In this document: piece by piece, positions 56,570-64,000 of the stretch
How positions within the stretch are numbered: position 1 is the stretch's first letter
Layout: each line of letters opens with the position of its first letter
Assembly (NCBI GenBank): GCA_900635495.1
Contig: LR134136.1
Location: 4,464,001-4,528,000 of the forward strand
Direction: 5' to 3'
Length of the DNA: 64,000 bases
From: Atlantibacter hermannii
GTDB taxonomy: Bacteria > Pseudomonadota > Gammaproteobacteria > Enterobacterales > Enterobacteriaceae
Position numbers and translations under genes: made by a program
Notes under the pieces: model-generated
What the model was told of the DNA's origin: nothing
Seen by the model: only the letters and a program-made list of their open reading frames with translations
Databases searched by the model: none

Positions 56570-58063
56570 ATGGCTCAACCCCATTTATTGGCTGAAAGAA
56601 TTTCACGGCTCGCCGCCGCGCTGGAAAAAGGCCTTTTCGAACGCAGCCATGCCATCAGGCTTTGCCTGCTGGCCGCGCTGAGCGGCGAAAGCGTCTTTTT
56701 ACTGGGCCCGCCGGGTATCGCTAAAAGCCTGATTGCCCGCCGACTTAAATATGCTTTCCAGCACGCCCGGGCTTTTGAATATCTCATGACCCGCTTTTCC
56801 ACCCCTGAAGAAGTATTCGGCCCATTATCTATTCAGGCGCTGAAAGATGAAGGCCGCTACGAGCGCCTCACTCAGGGCTACCTGCCGGAAGCAGAAATCG
56901 TCTTTCTGGACGAAATATGGAAAGCGGGCCCGGCCATTCTGAATACGTTACTCACCGCCATTAACGAACGACGTTTTCGCAACGGGGCGTTTGAAGAGAA
57001 AATTCCGATGCGGTTGCTGGTGGCGGCATCCAACGAATTACCGGATGCGGATAATAGCCTTGAAGCGCTGTATGACCGTATGCTGATCCGGCTGTGGCTC
57101 GATAAAGTTCAGGACAAAGGTAATTTCCGCTCCATGCTGACCAGTCAGCAGGACGAAAATGAAAACCCGGTGCCCGCCGCGCTGCAAATCAGCGATGAAG
57201 AATTCTCGCAGTGGCAGAAAGCAATCGGCAACGTGACGTTGCCGGATGAAGTCTTTGAGCTGATTTACCTGTTGCGCCAGCAACTGGATAATCAGCCGCA
57301 TGCGCCTTACGTCTCTGACCGACGCTGGAAAAAAGCCATCCATTTACTTCAGGCCTGCGCGTTCTTTAGCGGCCGTAGCGCCGTCGCGCCCATCGATCTT
57401 ATTTTGCTGAAAGATTGCCTGTGGCATGACGCCGCCGCCCGTAATTTAATGCAGCAGCAGATGGAAATATTGATGACCGGGCACGCCTGGCGACAGCAAG
57501 CGATGCTGACGAAACTCGGCGCGATCCAACAGCGGCGGATGCAACTGGAGCAGCAAAAAAGCGACCAGAATGCGCTGGCCGTGGTGAAACAAGGGGGAAT
57601 GTTCAGCCGTCGTCCCCAGTATCATCTTCCGGAAACGCTCCAGGCATCAGAGCTCACCCTGCTGTTACAAAAACCACTCAGGCTCCACGATATGGAAGTG
57701 ATTCATATCACCCTCAACCGTGAGCAGCTCGACCTGTGGTTGCAAAGGGGCGGCGAAATTCGCGGCAAACTGAACGGCATCGGTTTTGCGCAGATCCTGA
57801 ATCTGGACGTAGACGGCAGCCAGCATTTACAGATCCGCGATGTCAGCCTGCAAAGCAGTCGCCTCTCTTTGCCGGGCGTAATGACAGAAGGCATGCCGGC
57901 GGAAATTAAACAACAGTTAGACGAACTGGATAACGAGTGGCATCAACAGCACAGCCGCTTTAGCGATCAACAAAAATGCCTGTTTATCCAGCCCGAGTGG
58001 CTGGGTCGTATTGAGGCCAGCTTACAGGATGTCGGCGCGCAGATTAAACAGGCGCGTCAATGA
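56570..58063 (+). CDS. ravA: MoxR-family AAA+ ATPase RavA
   Basis: A 497-residue hexameric ATPase that works with ViaA; in E. coli it binds the lysine decarboxylase LdcI and affects respiratory Fe-S enzymes and aminoglycoside sensitivity. Walker A LGPPGIAKS and Walker B IVFLDEIWKA lie in the N-terminal AAA+ module (residues about 1-300), followed by the triple-helical and LARA domains. Start MAQPHLLAERISR at 56570, after AAGGA at a long spacing. It overlaps viaA by four bases (ATGA). Confidence 0.96.
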   Translation: MAQPHLLAERISRLAAALEKGLFERSHAIRLCLLAALSGESVFLLGPPGIAKSLIARRLKYAFQHARAFEYLMTRFSTPEEVFGPLSIQALKDEGRYERLTQGYLPEAEIVFLDEIWKAGPAILNTLLTAINERRFRNGAFEEKIPMRLLVAASNELPDADNSLEALYDRMLIRLWLDKVQDKGNFRSMLTSQQDENENPVPAALQISDEEFSQWQKAIGNVTLPDEVFELIYLLRQQLDNQPHAPYVSDRRWKKAIHLLQACAFFSGRSAVAPIDLILLKDCLWHDAAARNLMQQQMEILMTGHAWRQQAMLTKLGAIQQRRMQLEQQKSDQNALAVVKQGGMFSRRPQYHLPETLQASELTLLLQKPLRLHDMEVIHITLNREQLDLWLQRGGEIRGKLNGIGFAQILNLDVDGSQHLQIRDVSLQSSRLSLPGVMTEGMPAEIKQQLDELDNEWHQQHSRFSDQQKCLFIQPEWLGRIEASLQDVGAQIKQARQ

Positions 58064-59511
58064 TTACCCTGGATACGTTAAACACGATCCTGGCCATCGG
58101 CGAAGGGGAATTAATTGAAGAACTGATCATTGCGCTGCTGGCATCGCCACAGTTGGCCGTGTTCTTTGAAAAGTACCCTAAATTGAAAAAAGCACTCCAT
58201 GAAGATATTCCGCGCTGGCGGGAACAGTTAAAAAACCGGTTACATGATGTGCCAGTACCGGTCGAACTGGCGCAGGAAGTGCAGTGTTACCAACAAAGTC
58301 AGTTGCTCTCCACGTCACAGTTGCTGGTCCAGTTACCGCAAATTCTTGCCCGGCTCGAACAGCTTAATTCACCCTATGCCGCCCAGGCGGCGCAGCTTGC
58401 GCAGGCCAGTCCAACCTTTACGCCTGCTCTCCATACCCTTTTTCTGCAACGCTGGCGGCTTAGCCTGGTCGTGCAGGCCACGACCCTGAATCAGCAATTG
58501 CTTGAGGATGAGCGCGAGCAGTTGCTAAGCGAAGTGCAGGAACGTATGACCCTCAGCGGTCAGCTGGAAAAAGTGCTGGTGGAAAATGAACATGCCGCCG
58601 GTCGTTTATGGGACATGAGCGCCGGGCAGTTGAAACGCGGCGACTATCAGTTGATTGTGAAATACGGCGATTTCCTTGCCAGCCAGCCGGAGCTGGAAAA
58701 ACTGGCGGCGCAACTTGGACGCTCCAGGGAGGCTAAATCCGTCCCAAAGAAGGATTCGCCCATGGAGACCTTTCGCACTCTGGTGCGCGAACCGGCGACA
58801 GTGCCGGAACAGGTAGAAGGCCTTCATCGCAGCGACGATATTTTACGGTTACTCCCACCCGAACTCGCCACGCTAGGCATCACCGAACTGGAATATGAAT
58901 TTTATCGCCGTCTGGTAGAGCATGAACTGCTGACCTATCGGCTGCAGGGCGAAGCCTGGCGAGAACGCGTGACCGAACGGCCGGTAACGCATCAGGATGT
59001 GGATGAGCAGCCCCGCGGTCCGTTTATCGTCTGCGTGGATACCTCCGGCTCAATGGGCGGATTTAACGAACAGTGCGCCAAAGCGTTTTGCCTGGCGCTA
59101 ATGCGTATCGCGCTGGCCGACAGCCGCCGCTGCTTCATTATGCTGTTTTCTACTGAAGTCGTGAGTTACGAGCTGTCGCGGCAGGACGGTATCGAACAGG
59201 CGATTCGGTTTTTAAGTCAGCAGTTTCGTGGGGGCACGGATATCGCGAGCTGTTTCCGATCGATAATCGAAAGGATGCAGGGAAGCGTATGGCAGGATGC
59301 GGATGCGGTGGTGATCTCGGATTTCATCGCCCAGCGTTTGCCGGATGAGGTGGTCAATCAGGTGAAGACGCTGCAACGGCAACATCAGCACCGTTTTCAT
59401 GCCGTGGCGATGTCAGCACACGGCAAACCCGGCATCATGCGGATATTCGATCATATCTGGCGCTTTGATACCGGGATGCGCAGCCGCCTGCTGCGACGCT
59501 GGCGGCGTTAA
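58060..59511 (+). CDS. viaA: VWA-domain protein ViaA, partner of RavA
   Basis: A 483-residue protein with a C-terminal von Willebrand A domain; the MIDAS motif DTSGSMGG is near residue 327. The N-terminal part is helical and mediates binding to RavA and, in E. coli, to anionic lipids or fumarate reductase. Same length as E. coli. Its start overlaps the ravA stop, implying coupled synthesis. It is convergent with asnA, three bases apart. Confidence 0.96.
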   Translation: MITLDTLNTILAIGEGELIEELIIALLASPQLAVFFEKYPKLKKALHEDIPRWREQLKNRLHDVPVPVELAQEVQCYQQSQLLSTSQLLVQLPQILARLEQLNSPYAAQAAQLAQASPTFTPALHTLFLQRWRLSLVVQATTLNQQLLEDEREQLLSEVQERMTLSGQLEKVLVENEHAAGRLWDMSAGQLKRGDYQLIVKYGDFLASQPELEKLAAQLGRSREAKSVPKKDSPMETFRTLVREPATVPEQVEGLHRSDDILRLLPPELATLGITELEYEFYRRLVEHELLTYRLQGEAWRERVTERPVTHQDVDEQPRGPFIVCVDTSGSMGGFNEQCAKAFCLALMRIALADSRRCFIMLFSTEVVSYELSRQDGIEQAIRFLSQQFRGGTDIASCFRSIIERMQGSVWQDADAVVISDFIAQRLPDEVVNQVKTLQRQHQHRFHAVAMSAHGKPGIMRIFDHIWRFDTGMRSRLLRRWRR

Positions 59512-59514
59512 CGA

Positions 59515-60507
59515 TTACAGCAGTTCGCTGACTTCAGCCTGCACATGGGCTGGCCACACGCCGCACTGTACCTGACCGATGTGCGGCAGTTGCAGCATCA
59601 GCATGGTCAAACGCGACTGGCCGATACCGCCGCCGATGGTCTGCGGCATTTCACCGTTGAGCAGCGACTGGTGCCATTCCAGCGCCAGACGATCTTCGTC
59701 ACCGGTGATCGCCAGCTGGCGTTTCAGAGTTTCGGCATCCACACGGATCCCCATAGAAGAGAGCTCAAAAGCGTCTTCGAGAACCGGGTTCCACACCAGA
59801 ATATCGCCGTTCAGGCCTGCAAATCCGCTTTCAACCGGCGTTGACCAGTCATCGTAATCCGGCGCACGCACGTCGTGACGTTTGCCGTCGGCCAGTTTGC
59901 CACCGATGCCGATCAGGAAGACTGCGCCCAGTTCTTTCGCGATAGCGCGCTCACGGCCTTTGGCGTCCAGATCCGGGAAACGCTGTTGCAGAGTTTCGCT
60001 GTGAACAAAATGGATCTGCTCAGGCAGGAACGGCGTTAAACCGAACTGCTCGCTTACGGCCGCTTCAGTGGCTTTCATGGCGGACCAGATAGCTTCCACC
60101 GTCTGCTTCAGCGTGCCAAGGTGACGTTCGCCATCGCCCATTACGCGTTCCCAGTCCCATTGATCCACATAGACCGAGTGGATAGGCGACAGACGATCTT
60201 CGTCCGGACGCAGCGCTTTCATATGGGTATAGAGCCCTTCACCCGCACTAAAATCATGCTGTCCGAGAGTTTTGCGTTTCCACTTCGCCAGTGAATGCAC
60301 CACTTCGAACTGCGCGTCCGGCAGGTTTTTAACTCTGACCTGAACGGCTTTTTCGCAGCCAGATAAGTTATCCTGCGTCCCGTCGCCGATGCGGCTCAGA
60401 ATTGGTGCCTGCACTTCAATCAGGCCCAATTTTTCTTCGAGCTGGCGAGAGAAATGGGACTTCACGAAACTAATCTGACGTTGTTTTGCGATATAAGCCG
60501 TTTTCAT
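59515..60507 (-). CDS. asnA: Aspartate-ammonia ligase (asparagine synthetase A)
   Basis: Makes asparagine from aspartate, ammonia and ATP; a homodimer related to class II aminoacyl-tRNA synthetases. It is 330 residues from MKTAYIAKQRQISF at 60507 after AGGAG; the upstream extension is not needed. Conserved segments: ILSRIGDGTQDNLSG, VHSLAKWKR, VDQWDWERVM and the C-terminal IGGGIGQSRLTMLMLQ (ATP site). It is divergent from its activator gene asnC. Confidence 0.97.
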   Translation of the reverse strand: MKTAYIAKQRQISFVKSHFSRQLEEKLGLIEVQAPILSRIGDGTQDNLSGCEKAVQVRVKNLPDAQFEVVHSLAKWKRKTLGQHDFSAGEGLYTHMKALRPDEDRLSPIHSVYVDQWDWERVMGDGERHLGTLKQTVEAIWSAMKATEAAVSEQFGLTPFLPEQIHFVHSETLQQRFPDLDAKGRERAIAKELGAVFLIGIGGKLADGKRHDVRAPDYDDWSTPVESGFAGLNGDILVWNPVLEDAFELSSMGIRVDAETLKRQLAITGDEDRLALEWHQSLLNGEMPQTIGGGIGQSRLTMLMLQLPHIGQVQCGVWPAHVQAEVSELL

Positions 60508-60659
60508 TATGTTTACTCCTGTCTGTCTGTTAGCAAGCATTTAGCAATAAAACAGCAGATGAATTCAATAATCATCAATAAAAAAGGCTGGACGGTTTTT
60601 AATTCGATAATTTAAACGCCATAATGAAGGCGAATCATCATTATCCATAAGGAAAACAT

Positions 60660-61118
60660 ATGGAAAATTATCAGATCGACAATCTGGATCGCGGCATTCT
60701 TGAAGCCCTGATGACCAATGCGCGTACCGCCTATGCCGAACTGGCCAAACAATTCGGCGTCAGCCCCGGTACTATCCATGTGCGGGTGGAGAAGATGAAG
60801 CAGGCAGGGATTATCACGGGCGCGCGCATTGATATCAGCCCGAAGCAGCTGGGCTACGACGTATGCTGTTTTATCGGCATCATCCTGAAAAGCGCGAAAG
60901 ACTACCCTTCCGCACTTGCGAAGCTGGAAAGCCTGGATGAAGTTACCGAGGCGTATTACACCACCGGGCACTACAGTATTTTCATTAAAGTGATGTGCCG
61001 ATCCATCGATGCACTGCAGCAGGTACTTATCAACAAGATCCAAACAATTGATGAAATTCAGTCCACTGAGACATTGATTTCATTGCAAAATCCGATCATG
61101 CGCACCATTAAGCCGTAG
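60660..61118 (+). CDS. asnC: Lrp-family regulator AsnC
   Basis: A 152-residue regulator that activates asnA when asparagine is low and represses itself. The N-terminal helix-turn-helix is TAYAELAKQFGVSPGTIHVRVEKM, followed by the RAM ligand domain (YYTTGHYSIFIKVMCR). The 152-base asnA-asnC gap should hold its binding site. Same length as E. coli. Confidence 0.97.
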   Translation: MENYQIDNLDRGILEALMTNARTAYAELAKQFGVSPGTIHVRVEKMKQAGIITGARIDISPKQLGYDVCCFIGIILKSAKDYPSALAKLESLDEVTEAYYTTGHYSIFIKVMCRSIDALQQVLINKIQTIDEIQSTETLISLQNPIMRTIKP

Positions 61119-61229
61119 CGATAACGCTACTTTCCTGTTATTTATCATCGGATTGCCTCGCGCTGCGTTAGCCGATCGTCGAGATAACCACTGAATATCT
61201 GCGATCGGCCCCTCATGACTATACCCATA

Positions 61230-61238
61230 TTATCCACA
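61230..61238. promoter_or_regulatory. DnaA box upstream of mioC
   Basis: Exact consensus TTATCCACA, 61 bases before the mioC start. E. coli mioC has a DnaA box in its promoter by which DnaA represses transcription running into oriC. Confidence 0.82.
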
Positions 61239-61299
61239 GGTAGATCCCAGCCCTTTCACAGCGTACAATACGCGACGTTTTAAAAAAAGGTGGACGATC

Positions 61300-61740
61300 A
61301 TGGCAGATATTACCCTTATCAGCGGCAGCACCCTGGGCAGCGCGGAATACGTGGCTGAACATCTGGCGGAAAAACTGGAAGAGGCCGGATTCTCAACGGA
61401 TACCCAACATGGCCCAGAGCTTGAAGACTTACAGGCTGACGGGGTGTGGCTTATCGTTACCTCAACGCATGGCGCAGGTGATGTGCCGGATAACCTCGAA
61501 CCTTTTTATTCGGCAATAAAGGAACAGCGTCCTGACCTCAGTCAGGTTCGTTATGGCGCAGTGGGTATTGGCAGCCGTGAATATGACACTTTTTGCGGGG
61601 CGATCGAAAAAATCGACACGCTGTTAACCGAATGCGGAGCCAAACGCATCGGCGATCTCCTGAAGATCAACGTTCACGATCACGAAATTCCGGAGGATCC
61701 GGCAGAAATTTGGCTGGGATCCTGGAAAAATTTACTCTAA
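61300..61740 (+). CDS. mioC: Flavodoxin-like protein MioC
   Basis: A 146-residue FMN-binding protein, reported to support biotin synthase in vitro. The flavin-phosphate loop ISGSTLGSAEYVAE is at the N-terminus, with later STHGAGDVPDN and GIGSREYDTFCGA loops around the flavin. The ribosome site is AAAGGTGG. Transcription from mioC runs into the adjacent oriC and can affect initiation. Confidence 0.95.
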   Translation: MADITLISGSTLGSAEYVAEHLAEKLEEAGFSTDTQHGPELEDLQADGVWLIVTSTHGAGDVPDNLEPFYSAIKEQRPDLSQVRYGAVGIGSREYDTFCGAIEKIDTLLTECGAKRIGDLLKINVHDHEIPEDPAEIWLGSWKNLL

Positions 61741-61764
61741 TTGTCGAAAAGATCGCCGGTTGAA

Positions 61765-62010
61765 TGTGGATAAGTCTGCTCATAAGCTTGGATCAACCGG
61801 TAGTTATCCAACGTATAACCTTTTTGACTTTTTGGCCCTGTGTATAAATACCCTTTCTGCACCCAGCTAATACCGTGTGGGATCACCGATCGTTAACAGC
61901 TAATGATCCCGCTTAATGTATTGATCTTAATTAACGATCTGCGGTTATCCACAGATAACGGCGATCCTAATAAGAGATCACAGTAAAACAGATCTCTAAA
62001 TAAAAAGATC
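61765..62010. other. oriC: Chromosomal replication origin oriC
   Basis: Lies between mioC and mnmG as in E. coli. DnaA boxes: TGTGGATAA 61765-61773 (R4 position), TTATCCAAC 61804-61812 (R3-like), TGTGTATAA 61839-61847 (R2) and TTATCCACA 61945-61953 (R1). On the minus strand the three strand-opening 13-mers are GATCTCTTATTAG (61967-61979), GATCTGTTTTACT (61982-61994) and GATCTTTTTATTT (61998-62010). Twelve GATC sites lie in 61741-62040, suiting Dam and SeqA control. Replication forks therefore leave in both directions from here; the whole rest of the window is on the mioC side. Confidence 0.95.
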
Positions 62011-62118
62011 TTCTTTTAATTACCAACGATCCTGACGCTTTCTCGAAAGGCTAAACTTGAGTAGAATCCACGCCCCGGGATCGAAAACCCATTTGTCACA
62101 CCACGAGGTTTATCCACC

Positions 62119-64000
62119 ATGTTTTATCCGGATCCTTTCGACGTCATCATCATTGGCGGGGGTCATGCAGGCACCGAGGCCGCGATGGCCGCAGCCCGTA
62201 TGGGTCAACAGACCCTACTTTTGACACACAATATCGACACCCTGGGGCAGATGAGCTGCAACCCGGCGATCGGCGGTATTGGTAAAGGACATTTGGTTAA
62301 GGAAGTGGATGCCCTCGGCGGTCTGATGGCCACCGCGATCGACAAAGCCGGTATTCAGTTTAGGATACTAAACGCCAGCAAAGGCCCTGCTGTCCGGGCG
62401 ACCCGTGCACAGGCAGACCGGGTGCTGTACCGCCAGGCAGTACGCACCGCGCTGGAGAACCAGCCGAATCTCATGATCTTCCAACAAGCGGTGGAAGATC
62501 TGATTGTGGAAAACGATCGTGTTGTTGGCGCGGTGACCCAAATGGGGCTCAAATTCCGCGCCAAAGCGGTAGTGCTGACAGTAGGGACATTCCTGGACGG
62601 CAAGATCCACATCGGGCTTGATAACTACAGCGGCGGCCGGGCTGGCGATCCGCCATCCATTTCGTTGTCACGTCGCCTGCGTGAATTGCCTTTACGCGTA
62701 AACCGCCTGAAAACCGGCACGCCGCCGCGTATCGATGCACGAACGATTGATTTCAGCGTACTGGCGCAGCAACACGGCGATAACCCATTACCGGTCTTCT
62801 CGTTTATGGGCGATGTCAGCCAGCATCCGCAACAGGTGCCGTGCTATATCACCCACACTAACGAGAAAACCCATGACGTGATCCGCGCCAACCTCGATCG
62901 CAGCCCAATGTATGCAGGCGTGATCGAAGGCATTGGCCCGCGCTATTGCCCGTCCATTGAAGACAAAGTCATGCGCTTCGCGGATCGCAATCAGCATCAG
63001 ATCTTCCTTGAGCCGGAAGGACTGACGTCGAACGAAATTTACCCTAACGGCATTTCCACCAGTCTGCCGTTTGATGTGCAGATGCAAATCGTTCGCTCGA
63101 TGCAAGGGATGGAAAACGCGAAAATCGTCCGTCCCGGTTACGCCATTGAGTATGATTTCTTCGACCCACGCGATCTCAAACCGACGCTGGAAAGCAAATA
63201 TATCCAGGGTCTGTTCTTCGCCGGACAAATTAACGGCACCACGGGTTACGAAGAAGCCGCTGCGCAAGGTTTGCTGGCGGGTCTTAACGCGGGTCGCTTC
63301 TCGGCTGAAAAAGAGGGCTGGGCACCGCGCCGCGATCAGGCCTACCTCGGTGTGCTGGTGGACGATCTCTGCACCCTCGGTACAAAAGAGCCGTACCGCA
63401 TGTTTACCTCGCGTGCCGAATACCGTTTGATGCTGCGTGAAGACAATGCCGATCTGCGTTTGACCGAAACAGGCCGCGAGTTGGGTCTTGTGGATGACGC
63501 TCGCTGGGCGCGCTTCAACCAGAAACGCGAAAACATCGAACTGGAACGTCAGCGCCTGCGCGGCATCTGGATGGCACCTTCTTCAGAAGGTGTGGCCGAG
63601 GTCAATGCGCAACTTGCGGCGCCGTTGTCACGTGAAGCCAGTGGCGAAGATCTGCTACGCCGTCCGGAAATGACCTACCCGCAGCTGGTTAAGCTGGCAC
63701 CGTTTAGCCCAGGGCTTGATGATGCGCAGGCTGCCGAGCAGGTAGAGATCCAGGTCAAATACGAAGGCTATATTGCCCGCCAGCAGGATGAGATCGAAAA
63801 ACAGCAGCGTAACGAAAACACGCTGTTGCCTGCTACCCTGGACTACCGTCAGGTTTCCGGTTTATCCAATGAAGTCATTGCCAAACTCAACGATCATAAA
63901 CCGTCGTCGATTGGCCAGGCGTCACGTATTTCTGGCATTACGCCAGCCGCCATTTCCATTTTGCTGGTATGGCTTAAGAAACAGGGTTTACTGCGCCGTA
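62119..64000 (+). CDS. mnmG: tRNA uridine-5-carboxymethylaminomethyl modification enzyme MnmG (GidA), 3' end cut by the window
   Basis: FAD-dependent enzyme that with MnmE builds the cmnm5 group at U34 of several tRNAs. Start MFYPDPFDVIIIGGGHAGTE at 62119 carries the FAD-binding GGGHAGTEAA loop. Signature motifs CNPAIGGIGKGHL, NGISTSLP and FFAGQINGTTGYEEA are present, and the C-terminal domain continues to WLKKQGLLRR at the window edge. 627 codons are visible, with no stop; E. coli MnmG has 629 residues, so only about two codons and the stop are missing. In frame throughout. Confidence 0.97.
   Translation, partial: MFYPDPFDVIIIGGGHAGTEAAMAAARMGQQTLLLTHNIDTLGQMSCNPAIGGIGKGHLVKEVDALGGLMATAIDKAGIQFRILNASKGPAVRATRAQADRVLYRQAVRTALENQPNLMIFQQAVEDLIVENDRVVGAVTQMGLKFRAKAVVLTVGTFLDGKIHIGLDNYSGGRAGDPPSISLSRRLRELPLRVNRLKTGTPPRIDARTIDFSVLAQQHGDNPLPVFSFMGDVSQHPQQVPCYITHTNEKTHDVIRANLDRSPMYAGVIEGIGPRYCPSIEDKVMRFADRNQHQIFLEPEGLTSNEIYPNGISTSLPFDVQMQIVRSMQGMENAKIVRPGYAIEYDFFDPRDLKPTLESKYIQGLFFAGQINGTTGYEEAAAQGLLAGLNAGRFSAEKEGWAPRRDQAYLGVLVDDLCTLGTKEPYRMFTSRAEYRLMLREDNADLRLTETGRELGLVDDARWARFNQKRENIELERQRLRGIWMAPSSEGVAEVNAQLAAPLSREASGEDLLRRPEMTYPQLVKLAPFSPGLDDAQAAEQVEIQVKYEGYIARQQDEIEKQQRNENTLLPATLDYRQVSGLSNEVIAKLNDHKPSSIGQASRISGITPAAISILLVWLKKQGLLRR

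Overview
The window is enterobacterial chromosome (Enterobacteriaceae, not Escherichia itself). Almost every gene from xanP rightwards has a clear E. coli counterpart of the same length, in E. coli-like blocks, down to Spot 42, CsrC, GlnZ, yshB and oriC. The 16S variable regions look Enterobacter/Kosakonia-like to me, but I hold that only weakly. I saw no prophage, insertion sequence or CRISPR array.

Layout, left to right. 1-7.7 kb: the 3' part of a chaperone-usher fimbrial cluster, with a truncated usher, a two-domain tip adhesin, seven tandem paralogous small pilins and the remnant of an eighth. 7.8-11.1 kb: xanP (xanthine permease, with a PurR-type box) and yicH. 11.2-14.1 kb: yihX-yihY-dtd-fabY, overlapping genes on the minus strand. 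14.4-23 kb: a sulfoglycolysis-type locus (yihU, T, R minus; yihV, W plus). Here the expected isomerase, sulfoquinovosidase and YihO/YihP transporters are absent, and a zinc alcohol dehydrogenase and two MFS transporters stand in the operon. 23-31 kb: bipA and the nitrogen-control operon glnA-(GlnZ)-glnL-glnG, then yshB and hemN. 31-40.6 kb: yihI, csrC, engB (yihA), spf, polA, yihG, dsbA, srkA, yihD, mobA and mobB. 40.7-46.1 kb: a complete minus-strand rRNA operon (16S, tRNA-Glu, 23S, 5S). 46.2-62 kb: yieP, hsrA, the rbsDACBK-R ribose operon, kup, ravA-viaA, asnA, asnC, mioC and oriC. 62.1-64 kb: mnmG, cut about two codons before its end.

Three things stand out at the large scale. First, the rRNA operon joins the yieP flank (rrnC in E. 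coli) to the mobB flank (rrnA in E. coli). The roughly 90-kb segment that lies between them in E. coli is absent here, so this is either an rrn-mediated rearrangement or a mis-join at a repeat. Second, yicH lies next to fabY, a junction not found in E. coli. Third, seven genes (fabY, yihR, yihU, yihV, hemN, rbsA, kup) carry eight frameshifts. Every one is a one-base excess in a short mononucleotide run, and removing that base restores a full-length protein; sequencing over-calls are the simplest explanation.

How the genes work together. The fimbrial genes would build one surface organelle with several alternative or minor shaft subunits. The yih locus would take up and phosphorylate a sulfo-sugar, cleave it to DHAP plus sulfolactaldehyde and reduce the latter, under a DeoR-type regulator. 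glnALG senses nitrogen and activates its own sigma-54 promoter. The right end holds the replication origin with its DnaA boxes and strand-opening 13-mers.
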